A DNA stretch of 64,000 bases from Bifidobacterium longum subsp. infantis ATCC 15697 = JCM 1222 = DSM 20088 (GCF_000269965.1 NC_017219.1:1798001-1862000); one strand, 5' to 3'; positions 25,123 to 33,782 are shown, numbered from the stretch's first letter. Made by a program: numbers and translations. Notes: generated by a model from the letters alone, not told the origin.

Positions 25123-25968
25123 ATGGAGGATTTCATCGTTGCGATGCTCAACATGATCGGGGGCGGCGGTGCCGGTTCGATAGCCACTGGCATGCTGTCG
25201 CAGGGGCCAGAGACGTGGAATCCGGCGCTTTACCAGTTGGCCGTGAACGTGCATGACGTGGCGGTCAAGCCGTTGACCTCGGTGGTTCTGGCGGTGGTGT
25301 TCACCTTGGAGTTGGCGCGTAATTCCACGCGCATCGAGTCCGACCGCGAGTTGGGCGTGAAGATTGTGGCGGGCACGTTGTTCAAGGTCGCGCTGGTATT
25401 TCTGGCGGTTCAGAATGCGGGATTGTTCCTGCGTGCGTTCGATTCGGCCACCCAATTCCTCATGCAGGGTGCTTCCTCGCAATTGTCGTTCGATACGGCC
25501 GGCGATGGCGGTCAGCTGGGCGATCTGATGCGGGAACAGGTCAAGGACGCCGGCATGATGGGGCAGGCGGCGCTGTTCTTTCTGTTGGCGATTCCGTGGC
25601 TGGTCTCGCAGCTCGCGGCGGTGGTGTTCACCGTGGTGCTGTACATCAGGTTCATCGAATTGTATACCCTGACCGCGTTCCAGTCGTTGCCGTTCGCCTT
25701 GCTGGTGCATGAGGACACCAGGCCGGTGGGTGTGGGCTATTTCAAGGCCTATGCGCGCACGTCGCTCAACGCGGTGTGCGTGTTCGTGTGCCTGGTGTTC
25801 TATCAGCGCATCGTGATCGACGCGGTGCGTCTGCCCGAGGGCGATGGGTCGGGGATGGTGTCGTGGGTGACGGGCAATTTCGGCAACCTGCTGATGGCGG
25901 GCATCCTGTTGTTCTTCGTGATCGCGGTCTCCCAACGTGTCAGCCGCGCGATCGCGGGCGGCGAGTGA
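25123..25968 (+). CDS. TrbL/VirB6-like conjugal transfer membrane protein
   Basis: A 281-residue polytopic inner-membrane protein with about six helices (for example PLTSVVLAVVFTLELAR, GTLFKVALVFLAV, ALFFLLAIPWLVSQLAAVVFT, LNAVCVFVCLVFYQ, LLMAGILLFFVIAVS). It has the family's N-terminal soluble part and the signature stretch YTLTAFQSLPFALLVHEDTRPVG seen between helices in Firmicutes/Actinobacteria VirB6-like proteins. It would form part of the mating channel. Position between the Maff2-like and PrgI-like genes supports the assignment. Confidence 0.8.
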   Translation: MEDFIVAMLNMIGGGGAGSIATGMLSQGPETWNPALYQLAVNVHDVAVKPLTSVVLAVVFTLELARNSTRIESDRELGVKIVAGTLFKVALVFLAVQNAGLFLRAFDSATQFLMQGASSQLSFDTAGDGGQLGDLMREQVKDAGMMGQAALFFLLAIPWLVSQLAAVVFTVVLYIRFIELYTLTAFQSLPFALLVHEDTRPVGVGYFKAYARTSLNAVCVFVCLVFYQRIVIDAVRLPEGDGSGMVSWVTGNFGNLLMAGILLFFVIAVSQRVSRAIAGGE

Positions 25969-25996
25969 GCGCGATAGGGATTCAAGGAGGAGCTTG

Positions 25997-26371
25997 ATGG
26001 CGTTGCAGATGCGCGTGTATGCGGAGATCGCCAGCGTGGAGGCGAAGGTCATGTGGGGCATGGGATGGCGGCAGTTGGCCGCCTCGGCGCTCATGCTCGT
26101 TCTGGGAGGCGGCGAGGTCGCCATGTTCTTCCTGATGCTGGACCAGCCCGACCTGGGCTCGTACTTGTTGTTCGTGGTGTGTCTGCCGCCGGCGTTGTGG
26201 GGCTGGTGGCGTCCCAAGGGCCTGAAGCCGGAACGCTATCTGGGCTGCATGCTCCGCCTGTTTTTAGTCAAGTCGGTGTTTCGTGTTTCGTCACTAATTT
26301 TTTTCGGTTTTCGGCATGAGGAGTGCCGGCCGGTGGTTTGTTTTACTGGTTGTCCGTCTTGCCGAACATGA
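25997..26371 (+). pseudogene. PrgI-family conjugation protein, truncated by IS21
   Basis: Starts at ATG 25997 after AAGGAGGAG. The N terminus MALQMRVYAEIASVEAKVMWGMGWRQL and two adjacent membrane helices (LAASALMLVLGGGEVAMFFLML and LLFVVCLPPALWGWW), then RPKGLKPERYLGCMLR, are the hallmark of PrgI family proteins, which precede the VirB4 ATPase in conjugative elements. At about 26259 the reading enters the IS21 end and continues as unrelated FLVKSVFRVSS to a stop at 26371. The VirB4 gene that should follow is absent. Confidence 0.8.
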
Positions 26372-27104
26372 GGGCTTGGCTGACGCGTCGGCTGGGGCTG
26401 GTGAATTCGATGAGGCGTCCGTGGTGGACGATGCGGTCGATGATCGCGGCGGCGAGTTTGTCGTCGGCGAAGATCGTCCCCCATTTGCTGAACTCGATGT
26501 TCGTGGTGAAGATGATGCTGCGACGTTCGTAGCTGCCGGCGATGATCTGGTAGAGGAGACGGGCCCCGTCGAGGCGCACGGGCGCGTAGCCGAACTCGTC
26601 GAGGATGATCAGGTCGGCACGGGCGAGGTCCCTGAGCAGGCTGTCGAGGGCGCCGTCGCGTTTGGCCTTGCCGAGCTGGAGCACGAGCTCCGCGGTCTGC
26701 CGGAACCTCACGCTCCTGCCTTGCTCGATGGCGAGCATGCCCAGGGCGGTGGCCAGGTGGGTCTTTCCGCGTCCCGTCTTGCCGTAGAACACGAGGTCCT
26801 GCGCCTTGGCCGCGAAATCGAGGCCGGTCAGCTGCTCCTTGGTATATCCGTCGGGCAGGCGCACGTTCGCGAAGTCGTAGCCGTCGAGGCTTTTGGGCAC
26901 CGGGAACCGGGCCTGGCGCATGAGCCTTGCCCGTTTGGAGGCCTCCCTGTTGGCCAGTTCCGTGGCGAGCATGCGGTCGATGGCGTCCAGTTGGCGGGGC
27001 GTGGCCCATTCGAGCGTTTCGTCGATGGTGGCCTTGGAGATGAACAGGCTCCTCGCCCGCTCGCGCAGCGGGCCGGGGTCGGTCCGTCCGTTCTTCTGGT
27101 TCAC
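26343..27104 (-). CDS. istB: IS21 helper ATPase IstB
   Basis: A 253-residue AAA+ ATPase related to DnaA/DnaC that selects IS21 targets. Seen: Walker A FYGKTGRGKTHL, Walker B LIILDEFGY, sensor-1 region IIFTTNIEFSKWG, and DRIVHHGRLIEF near the end. GTG 27104 follows AAGGAGG and overlaps the original istA stop as GTGA. Because of a frameshift in istA, the frame now also continues upstream into istA, giving a possible 741-residue fusion reading. Confidence 0.9.
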   Translation of the reverse strand: MNQKNGRTDPGPLRERARSLFISKATIDETLEWATPRQLDAIDRMLATELANREASKRARLMRQARFPVPKSLDGYDFANVRLPDGYTKEQLTGLDFAAKAQDLVFYGKTGRGKTHLATALGMLAIEQGRSVRFRQTAELVLQLGKAKRDGALDSLLRDLARADLIILDEFGYAPVRLDGARLLYQIIAGSYERRSIIFTTNIEFSKWGTIFADDKLAAAIIDRIVHHGRLIEFTSPSRRVSQALMFGKTDNQ

Positions 27105-28568
27105 TCGTCCTCCTTGGTGTAGGCGATGTCGTATTCGCTCAGGTCCACGGGGTCGTCGTAGGCCACGGGTCCCAGGCCCGAGGCGTGGCGTGCCGCGGCC
27201 AGACATACCCCGGCCCGGTCCGTGCCTCCGGTGGATTCGAGGATCACCGGGCATGCCGGCCACGGCCGCCCGCCAGCCGCTCTCGCCGTCGGCGTGCAGC
27301 AGGGCACGCAGGCTGTCGCGCCGCGTGGCCTCGTCCTGCGCGTCGATCCATTCGCGAAGCGGGTCGGGCATCGCGTCGCGCACCCGGCTGTTGCGCCAGG
27401 CCGCCGGCCGGTCGCACAACAGCCCGAGCTGGCTCGACGGGTCGCCGCTGTCGGTCGGCTTGTCCCCGTAGGACCTCGGATGCGTGACCACGCGTTTGCC
27501 TTCGGCATCGAGGATCTCCACCTCCAGGGCCCTCAGGCCGACGATCATCTCATGGCCGGCGTGTTCGGGCCCGGCCGCGTACCGGTGGCGGCCCTGGACG
27601 GTGATGTTGCCGTATTTGTCGGCCTTCATCCTCGTCCACGTGACCACGTCGAACGGCTTGGCGGGCAGGGGCAGCAGCGCCTTTCGGTCCTCGTCGAACA
27701 GGCCGGTCTGGCTCTCGCCCTTCCTGTAGTGGTCCTTGTCCCCCAGTTCGAGGCAGCGGCCGGGCAGGCGCAGGTTGAAGCTGTCGAGGTTCCATACGCC
27801 GGGCACCGGCACGAACAGCCTGCGGCGCACGGCCCCGACCCGGGCCTCGACGCCGCCCTTCTCGTGTCCCGAGTACGGGTTGCAGAACGTGTACTCGAAC
27901 CCGTAGTGCGCCTGGAACGCCTGGAACAGGCGGGTCAGGCGGATCCTGTCGAACCATTTGCGTCCGACGCCGGCGGCGTTGTCATACACGATGCGTTCGG
28001 GCACCCCGCCCAGCCATTCGAATAGGTTCCTGAGGGCCTGGCACGTGCACTCCGCGTTCTCCCCGGGCATCAGCTGGCTCGGCCCGATGTTCGAGTACGG
28101 GAAATCCAACACGAAATGCCGCATTCGCGTCACGACGCCCCGGTAGCGCACGTCGACCTGGCCGAAGTCCGCCTGGCATTCGCCCGGATGCCACGACAGG
28201 TCCAGGAAACCGGCCTCCCGCTCCGCCGCGGCCTCGCGCCTGAGCCGCGCCACGGTCCGGGTCACCGTCGACAACGACACCCCGGCCCCGTACTCGTCGC
28301 GCAACCGCTCATGGATGCGGGTCGCGGTATGCCGCTGCTTGCGCCAGGTCTCCCGGTCCTCGGCGAGCATGCCCTCGATCATGGGCAGCCACTCGTCGAT
28401 CACCGAACCACGACGTCGCCTCACGGGCGGCCTGGCCGATAGGTCGTCGACCCTCAGATACTTGCGCACGGTCGGCTCGCTGACCCTCTCGCTGCGCGCT
28501 ATCGAGGCGATGGACTCACCGTTCCTGCGACGCGAACGGATAGACTGTATTTGGGGCATGCTGATCAT
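27101..28568 (-). pseudogene. istA: IS21 transposase IstA with a +1 frameshift
   Basis: An IS21-type DDE transposase: N-terminal helix-turn-helix (NGESIASIARSERVSEPTVRKYLRV), catalytic segments with QADFGQVDV and YDNAAG, then CNPYSGHEKGGVEARV with the Glu. Near 27249-27251 an extra G in a GGG run (plus strand) shifts the frame: AGMP then continues as GDPRIHRR in the open frame, whereas the alternative frame gives VILESTGGTDRAGVCLAAARHASG and ends YTKEDE with a stop exactly at the istB start. That tail is the normal IstA ending, so istA is broken or needs frameshifting. Confidence 0.8.
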
Positions 28569-28670
28569 TGCCTTTCCGGACCTTTCCCGAATGGAACTAG
28601 AAGCACCATCAGGCTAAGGCCCACGGGTGGTCGGCATGCCTTTCCGCCTAAACCCGAAAAACCTTCGTGA

Positions 28671-29225
28671 CTAAAACCTCAACTTCCTATTGAACAAAAA
28701 CACCGGTGTCGGCTCCACGCGCGGCGGCCGCACCTTCCTGCACGGGTCCACCGGTATCAGCTCCTCCAGTTCGGCGTCGTCCAGCACCATCTTCAGGCTG
28801 ACGAAATGGTCCTTCAGCGTGGAGGGGGCGAGCCGCTCCCCCAGCACGCGCATGCAACTGCGGACATGCTCCGGAGTCAGGTCCGCGAGGCGCACGTGGC
28901 CGATGACCTGGCAGCAGGCATGCAGGCGGCCGGCCCGCGTCCGATAGGTGGTGGGCTTGACGCGAAGCCGGTAGTCCTCCAGCCAGCGTTCCACGTAGTC
29001 GTTGAGGTACGGGGATTTGGCGCCGGGCATGAGGCCGGTGCGTTCGAGCTCGGCGATCTTGGCGTCGAAACGTTCCCTGGCTTCGGCCTTGGTGCGCCCC
29101 TTGGCCTGGATCATGCGGCGTTTGCCGGTGGCGGGGTCCTTGCCGAGGTCCTTGCGGAAGTGCCAGACGCCGTTCGCGTCCCTGAACACGCTTCCGGCTC
29201 CAGGCGTGCGTCGTTTGGCTGCCAT
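28671..29225 (-). pseudogene. Tyrosine-type integrase, N-terminal half only
   Basis: The first about 170 residues of a phage/ICE tyrosine recombinase: an N-terminal AP2-like arm-binding region (GAGSVFRDANGVWHFRKDLGKD, GRTKAEARERFDAKI) and the core-binding domain (SPYLNDYVERWLEDY, STLKDHFVSLKMVLDDAELEEL, KVRPPRVEPTP). The whole catalytic domain with the R-H-R-Y residues is missing; the reading runs into the IS21 end and stops. It lies about 230 bp from the attachment-site remnant at 29444-29470, the usual integrase-att arrangement, so it was probably the integrase for that site. Confidence 0.8.
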
Positions 29226-29443
29226 GTCGGCTCCCTTCTGTCGGGAGCGCCCTTTCGAGTGTGTCTCCGGATGCGGTCCCGCAAGGGTACTCTAAAGGTA
29301 CTCAAACGGTGTCACAAACGGCCCGATACGTGGCAGAAACGGCCATTTTCCGCGCGTTCAAAAAACACGAAAAACGGCGTTTCCAGCGTTCCGGATAACC
29401 TGAAACCGTTGGAATCACGCCGTTTTCGCCATACTCAACAAGC

Positions 29444-29470
29444 TCAGTGGCTTATATTGAACTTGAACTC
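29444..29470 (-). other. Second ychF-3'-end/attachment-site remnant
   Basis: On the minus strand this encodes EFKFNISH and a stop. TTGAACTTGAACTC (plus strand, 29457-29470) is identical to 7601-7614, and GAACTTGAACTC also occurs in resident ychF at 44759-44770. It lies between the integrase remnant and the TetR/MFS genes, dividing the accessory DNA into two blocks of about 21.8 and 15.3 kb. Confidence 0.6.
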
Positions 29471-29546
29471 GGCGTCTTACCGGTCTTCTTCGTCCCGCCT
29501 TGCCGCGGATATTCAATCGCATCGCAGGGGTGACTTCCTCGATCAT

Positions 29547-29575
29547 TTGACAGACCGACCGACGGTCTGTATGCT
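29547..29575 (+). promoter_or_regulatory. TetR-gene promoter with operator in its spacer
   Basis: TTGACA at 29547-29552 and TATGCT at 29570-29575 are separated by exactly 17 bp. The spacer is filled by the palindrome ACAGACCG-N5-CGGTCTGT (29550-29570), which recurs upstream of the MFS gene. This indicates autoregulation by the TetR protein. Confidence 0.8.
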
Positions 29576-29609
29576 TGACGAGGACATGAACGAAAGGCAG
29601 GCCATCCGC

Positions 29610-30272
29610 ATGGCGCACGATATACATTCCGGAGACACCGAACGACGAATCCTCGATTCCGCCCGCAGGCTCTTCGCTGAAAAGGGCTACGAGAAGACGT
29701 CCATCCAGGACATCCTGAACGACCTGGGACTGTCCAAGGGCGGGCTCTACCACCACTTCAAATCGAAGGAGGCGATTCTCGACCAGCTGAACGCCGACGA
29801 GTGGGCCGTAACCGCGCGTCTTCTCGACAAACTCATCGAGCGCAAGGACATGAGTGCGCTTGAGAAGCTGCGCGCGCTCATCGTTTCCGCTGTGGACGCC
29901 CCCGATCATCTGGACCTGGTCCGTTCCCAGCTGGCGCTGCTCAAGGATCCTGCGTTCTTTACGGCGAACATGCGCTTCTGGTCGACGAGACTGCCGGAGT
30001 CCTTCCGCTCGCTCATCGATATGGGCGTGCAGGACGGCTCCATTCCCACGGCATACCCCGAGGAGGCGGCGCAACTGCTCTCGCTCCTCGGCAACTACTG
30101 GCTCATGCCCTGCTTCTACCCCGCCGATCATGCCGGCATGGAACACCGCATCCGCTGCCTCGCCACGATGCTCGACGCCATCGGCGTGCCAGTGTTCGAC
30201 GAGACGCTCATCCTGCGGACGACCGAAGAGCTCACGGCCCTGACGCCGGAAGAGGATACAGCGTCCGCATAG
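29610..30272 (+). CDS. TetR-family repressor of the adjacent MFS pump
   Basis: A 220-residue TetR regulator. Residues 8-55 are the DNA-binding domain: RILDSARRLFAEKGYEKTSI and QDILNDLGLSKGGLYHHFKSKEA. The rest is the helical ligand/dimer domain (KLRALIVSAVD, QLLSLLGNYWLMPCFYP). ATG 29610 gives a 5' leader of about 28 nt with AGGCAGG; ATG 29586, 24 bp upstream, would give an almost leaderless mRNA. Matching palindromes at its own promoter and at the pump promoter show the likely targets. Confidence 0.9.
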   Translation: MAHDIHSGDTERRILDSARRLFAEKGYEKTSIQDILNDLGLSKGGLYHHFKSKEAILDQLNADEWAVTARLLDKLIERKDMSALEKLRALIVSAVDAPDHLDLVRSQLALLKDPAFFTANMRFWSTRLPESFRSLIDMGVQDGSIPTAYPEEAAQLLSLLGNYWLMPCFYPADHAGMEHRIRCLATMLDAIGVPVFDETLILRTTEELTALTPEEDTASA

Positions 30273-30369
30273 GAGACGCGCCCGGGTGCGCCGCATCTTG
30301 CGCATCCTGATGCCACAGATGTCGAAGCGCTTCCGCGCCCTTTTCCTTGGGCGTATTGTTATCACAATA

Positions 30370-30395
30370 ACAGACCGACGGTCGGTTTGTATAAA
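30370..30395 (+). promoter_or_regulatory. MFS-gene operator/promoter
   Basis: ACAGACCGAC-G-GTCGGTTTGT (30370-30390), nearly the same palindrome as at the TetR promoter, abuts a TATAAA -10 (30390-30395). The -35 is weak (ATAACA at 30367-30372). Bound TetR would cover the promoter. Confidence 0.75.
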
Positions 30396-30428
30396 TGGCC
30401 GTGGCCAATCACAAGAAAGGAATCCACG

Positions 30429-31700
30429 ATGACGAACGCATACGAATGCACGCCCCAACCACAAAGAAGCCAAGCCGCTGATCCTCTTCGCACACGCGAC
30501 TTCCGCCTGCTCGTCGCGGGTCTCGGCATATCGCTCTTCGCCAACCTTATGCTGCGGTTTGCCATGTCCATGTGGGTGCTTGACGAGACCGGCTCGGCGG
30601 CGGCGTTCGCCTCCATTCTTACTGCAAGTATCCTGCCCACGATTCTGCTCTCGCCCCTTGGCGGCGTGATGGCGGATCGTACGAACCGTCGGACCGTCAT
30701 GGTGGCGCTTGACGCGCTTTCCGCCGTGACGGTGCTCGTCTGCGCGGCGATCTTTTCGGCCGCCGGTTTCAATCTGGCGGCGATAGCCGTGATGCAGGTG
30801 GTGCTCGCCGTGCTTGACGCGATGGAGACGCCTACGGTGCAGGCGGCGCTGCCGCAGATGTTCCGCTCCCATGGCGAGGATGTGATGCGTCGCGCGATGG
30901 CCGTGGTGAACGTAGTGAACCAGACGAGCACGCTCGTTCCCGCCGTGCTCGGCGGCGTGCTGTACGCGGCGGTTGGTGCGATGCCCATGATGGGAATCAC
31001 GATCGTGGGGTTCGGTGCGGCCGCCGTCGTGGAGTGTTTCATCCAGCTCGGCGCTCCCGACCGCGGCGACGCCGGCCGCGTCACCGCGGTTGACGACCTG
31101 CGCGCGGCCGGACGTTTCCTCACCCGCGAACGTCCTCATGTGCTGCATCTGGTGTTGATCTGCGCCGCGCTCAACTTCCTGGTGACGGGGTATGCGGAGG
31201 TCGGCTTCCCCTACATGGCGCGTACCGTACTGGGGTTCGGCTCCACGGCGTACGGCATTGCATATGGTCTCGTGGGAGCATCCGGACTGCTCGGCGCGCT
31301 CGTCGGTGGGCGGATCGCGAGGTCGCTGTCCATGCGGCGATTCCCGATGGCGATCGCCGCCTTCTCGCTCACCATCCTGCCCCAAGCGCTCGCCATGACG
31401 ATTCCCGCAGGTGGAGTGATGCGACTCGCGGTGCTCACGGCGAGCACCTGCGGAACCATGATCGCCATCACCCTCGCGAACCTCATCGCCGTGCCGGCGA
31501 TCCAGATGGGCTGCCCCGAGAACATGACCGGCAAGGTGATGTCGCTCGCGCTCTCCGCGAGCATGTGCGCCCAGCCCCTCGGACAGATCGCATACGGCTG
31601 GGCGTACAGCGTCTACCCGGCGGGCGCGGTCCTGGCGGTGACGTTCGCCCTGGCCACCGCGATGCTGCCGCCAGTCGCGCACGTAACGCGGCGGTTCTAG
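30429..31700 (+). CDS. MFS transporter (MFS_3/enterobactin-exporter-like drug efflux)
   Basis: A 423-residue 12-TM major facilitator. Seen: DFRLLVAGLGISLFANLMLRFAMSMWVLDETGS in helix 1, the loop 2-3 motif GGVMADRTNRRTVM, MQVVLAVLDAMETPTVQAALPQMF, and helices to ALATAMLPPVAHV. The pattern matches the MFS_3/MefA-like group of exporters (macrolides, siderophores). ATG 30429 follows AAAGGA. It forms a regulator/pump pair with the preceding TetR gene, 156 bp apart, which controls it through the shared operator. Substrate unknown. Confidence 0.9.
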   Translation: MTNAYECTPQPQRSQAADPLRTRDFRLLVAGLGISLFANLMLRFAMSMWVLDETGSAAAFASILTASILPTILLSPLGGVMADRTNRRTVMVALDALSAVTVLVCAAIFSAAGFNLAAIAVMQVVLAVLDAMETPTVQAALPQMFRSHGEDVMRRAMAVVNVVNQTSTLVPAVLGGVLYAAVGAMPMMGITIVGFGAAAVVECFIQLGAPDRGDAGRVTAVDDLRAAGRFLTRERPHVLHLVLICAALNFLVTGYAEVGFPYMARTVLGFGSTAYGIAYGLVGASGLLGALVGGRIARSLSMRRFPMAIAAFSLTILPQALAMTIPAGGVMRLAVLTASTCGTMIAITLANLIAVPAIQMGCPENMTGKVMSLALSASMCAQPLGQIAYGWAYSVYPAGAVLAVTFALATAMLPPVAHVTRRF

Positions 31701-31757
31701 GACGGGATTCCATCACCTTCGCTCTGGACAGCTGAGACATCAAAACCATGTGTGGAT

Positions 31758-31802
31758 ACGTGAACGGCCGCCATCAATCATGGTGATGTTGGCCGTTCAC
31801 GT
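31758..31802. terminator. Long hairpin after the MFS gene
   Basis: ACGTGAACGGCC (31758-31769) pairs perfectly with GGCCGTTCACGT (31791-31802). It lies 58 bp after the MFS stop and has no T run on the plus strand, so it is a probable bidirectional terminator. Confidence 0.6.
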
Positions 31803-31883
31803 CATCCCCGTACCGTAGATATGAAAACGACCACTGTAATCGCACGTACGACGATGGTGGTCATTGGATCAATCGCCCCGGCG

Positions 31884-32100
31884 TCAGGCCTCCACGAGCG
31901 GGCGGATGTCGTCCAAGGTGCTGGGGTCGAAGGTCAGCAGATCGTGGTCGGCCTGAAGGTTCGCCCAGAACTCGGGCGTGGTGTCGAGCGCCTGGCCGAG
32001 CCGCCATGCCGAGCCGCCATGCCGAGCCGCCATGCCATGGTGTGGTGATGCGCCGCCTGCCGTTGACGATCTCGCCGATCGGCGACATCGGCGTGCTTTG
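31884..32100 (-). pseudogene. HigA/XRE-type antitoxin remnant broken by a 13-bp repeat
   Basis: The C-terminal part reads RLGQALDTTPEFWANLQADH then DLLTFDPSTLDDIRPLVEA and a stop, the usual end of HigA-type antitoxins (RLGxALxTTPEFWxNLQ). Upstream, in another frame, SPIGEIVNGRRRITT matches the preceding helix-turn-helix (EIVNGKRRIT). Between them lie three 13-bp tandem copies that break the frame. The start of the gene and a partner toxin are not recognisable. Confidence 0.65.
31995..32033. repeat. Three tandem 13-bp repeats inside the HigA-like gene
   Basis: GCCGAGCCGCCAT occurs three times without spacing (31995, 32008, 32021), followed by GCC. The unit is not a multiple of three, so each copy gained or lost changes the reading frame. 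Confidence 0.85.
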
Positions 32101-32352
32101 CCGTACCCGTCGAGGCGGGTGCGGACCTGCCAGACGTCCCAGATATGGTATGCGCCGATGAGCGAAGCAATCGGACTTTGATTCGGAAACGGCCTTCATA
32201 CCGCACTTGTCCATCACACAACCGGACTGGAACATGAACAGGCACGCAGTCACGGTTGCATAATAGGATTCAAGTCAATAGCAGCCTTCCACGCCTCCTC
32301 ACAGTGCGCAACCCGGAAGGTCCTTTCTATTGGCGAACTCGACCGGTTTGGT
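32101..32352. other. Degenerate region upstream of the HigA remnant
   Basis: About 250 bp where minus-strand frames give short protein-like pieces (GAYHIWDVWQVRTRLDGYGKA in one frame), probably the decayed start of the same toxin-antitoxin locus. No intact gene seen. Confidence 0.35.
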
Positions 32353-33609
32353 CTATCGCAACAGTCGTTCGTTGAGGATGACAGGAGCGTGTTCGATTGA
32401 CGGCTGCAACGCATCGAGCTGGTCGGACAGCTTCGACTCGTCGACCACCGGCAGTTCGAGCAGGGATCGTGCGGCCGCGTGCAGGTAGTCGTTCAACGCC
32501 TCGATGCGGCCCGGCTCCAGCGGGTAAGCCGGGTCGTTCTCCAAGGTGACGTCCAACGTTTTGCGCAACATCTCATGCTGCGCGCTGCCCATGATGGCCG
32601 CGCACTGGTCGCGGAACGTCATACGAGAATTTGCCGGCTGACGTTCGGACAGTACCTGCGGAATCCACGCGCCGCCCTCCCAGTCGGCGCGCATGTCGTT
32701 CTTGAACAGCGACATGTTATGGTCGAACAACGGCGCCGGACCCAGAATCCGGCCGGTACGGTTGTCGCGCAGGAACCCGTGGTTGTTGGCGTGACGGTCC
32801 TGATTGACGATGAGCGCGTCGAACACTAGCATCGTGCGCATCGCCTCGAACGATTCCTCGGACACGGCGCGTGCGGCGGCGAGGCTCTCCGGAAACGACG
32901 CCAGCTGCGTCGCCGCATAGAACGGCACGAACGACACGTCCTTTGAGTTCATCGAACCGCACACCGACGCGAGCTTGCCCTTCCAACGGGCGATGCGGTA
33001 GTCGACCGCATTCACACCGAGCCTGCGCGCCAGCTGCGAGGCGAGATACTCGGAATACGGTTCCAAACCGGCGTTCGCATACCATTCGGAACCCGCCTTC
33101 CACAGTTCCAGCCCACGTTCCGTATGCCGCCACGCCTTCGGGAACTGGCCGTCCGTCGTCCACTCGCTCGACAGGCCGATCGCATGCTTCTCGCTCGACG
33201 TATACCCCGTGTAGGCCACGATGGCGAGCGTCTCGTCCAACGGATTGTCATACAGGTTGATGTCCGCGAACTTGAGGTTCTCACCGTCGCGTTCCGCCCA
33301 GAACGAATCGTTGACCGACAGCCCCTTGCACAGGTCGATGATCCCCAGCGTATCCGCAATGCTCAACCCCGCCTGCGCAAGAACCTGCGTGGCGAACTCA
33401 CGATTCTTCGGAATCGTGCGCCGCTCCAGCCACGTCGTCAGCTTCGCATTATCCGGCTCCGGAGCCAACGGAAACGGCAGCAACGCGCGCTTCGACTCAT
33501 CGAACCAGCGGACATGCGCCTCGATCTTGCCCGCCAGCAGGCCCTCGCCATACGACGCATCGAACCGGAGCAGCGGATCATCATAGAGCCGCAGCACGTA
33601 ACTCGTCAT
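32353..33609 (-). CDS. HipA-like Ser/Thr kinase, orphan
   Basis: A 418-residue protein with the C-terminal HipA kinase core: VFDALIVNQDRHANNHGFL (catalytic D-x4-N-x-D-R-H-x2-N arrangement, as in HipA/CtkA) followed by APLFDHNMSLF (metal-binding D-x-N/DFD equivalent). The N-terminal 200 residues are unlike canonical HipA, with ALLPFPLAPEPDNAKLTTWLERR and SSEWTTDGQFPKAWRH. No HipB-type helix-turn-helix gene is adjacent. ATG 33609 is preceded by GGAGGGG. HipA kinases phosphorylate translation factors such as glutamyl-tRNA synthetase and induce dormancy; the target here is unknown. Confidence 0.75.
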   Translation of the reverse strand: MTSYVLRLYDDPLLRFDASYGEGLLAGKIEAHVRWFDESKRALLPFPLAPEPDNAKLTTWLERRTIPKNREFATQVLAQAGLSIADTLGIIDLCKGLSVNDSFWAERDGENLKFADINLYDNPLDETLAIVAYTGYTSSEKHAIGLSSEWTTDGQFPKAWRHTERGLELWKAGSEWYANAGLEPYSEYLASQLARRLGVNAVDYRIARWKGKLASVCGSMNSKDVSFVPFYAATQLASFPESLAAARAVSEESFEAMRTMLVFDALIVNQDRHANNHGFLRDNRTGRILGPAPLFDHNMSLFKNDMRADWEGGAWIPQVLSERQPANSRMTFRDQCAAIMGSAQHEMLRKTLDVTLENDPAYPLEPGRIEALNDYLHAAARSLLELPVVDESKLSDQLDALQPSIEHAPVILNERLLR

Positions 33610-33675
33610 ATCCGGCCCCTCCAATCACAAGCCCGCTCCAAAGTCATATCGGGCGATTCACATATGAAGAACAAC

Positions 33676-33692
33676 TGTCTACAGTATAGACA
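33676..33692 (-). promoter_or_regulatory. Palindrome upstream of the HipA-like gene
   Basis: TGTCTA-N5-TAGACA lies 67 bp upstream of the HipA-like start and 90 bp before the divergent antitoxin gene. It is a candidate operator; the protein binding it is unknown. Confidence 0.4.
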
Positions 33693-33782
33693 AGGGCCTT
33701 GGAACGCGGGGGCTTCACTCTGAAGTCAAGTATTTGATACAATTTGGTGCAAAAAGATAGTAAATAGCAATAAGGAGTGGCT

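Larger units (their letters stand above)
26259..28681 (-). mobile_element. IS21-family insertion sequence at a chimeric junction
   Basis: Carries istA and istB. The ends share TTTTAGTCA: TGTTTTTAGTCAAGTCGG at 26259 and, inward from the right, TGAGGTTTTAGTCACGAAGG ending 28681. Its left flank is inside the PrgI gene and its right flank inside the integrase gene, so it does not sit in one uninterrupted target. Confidence 0.8.
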
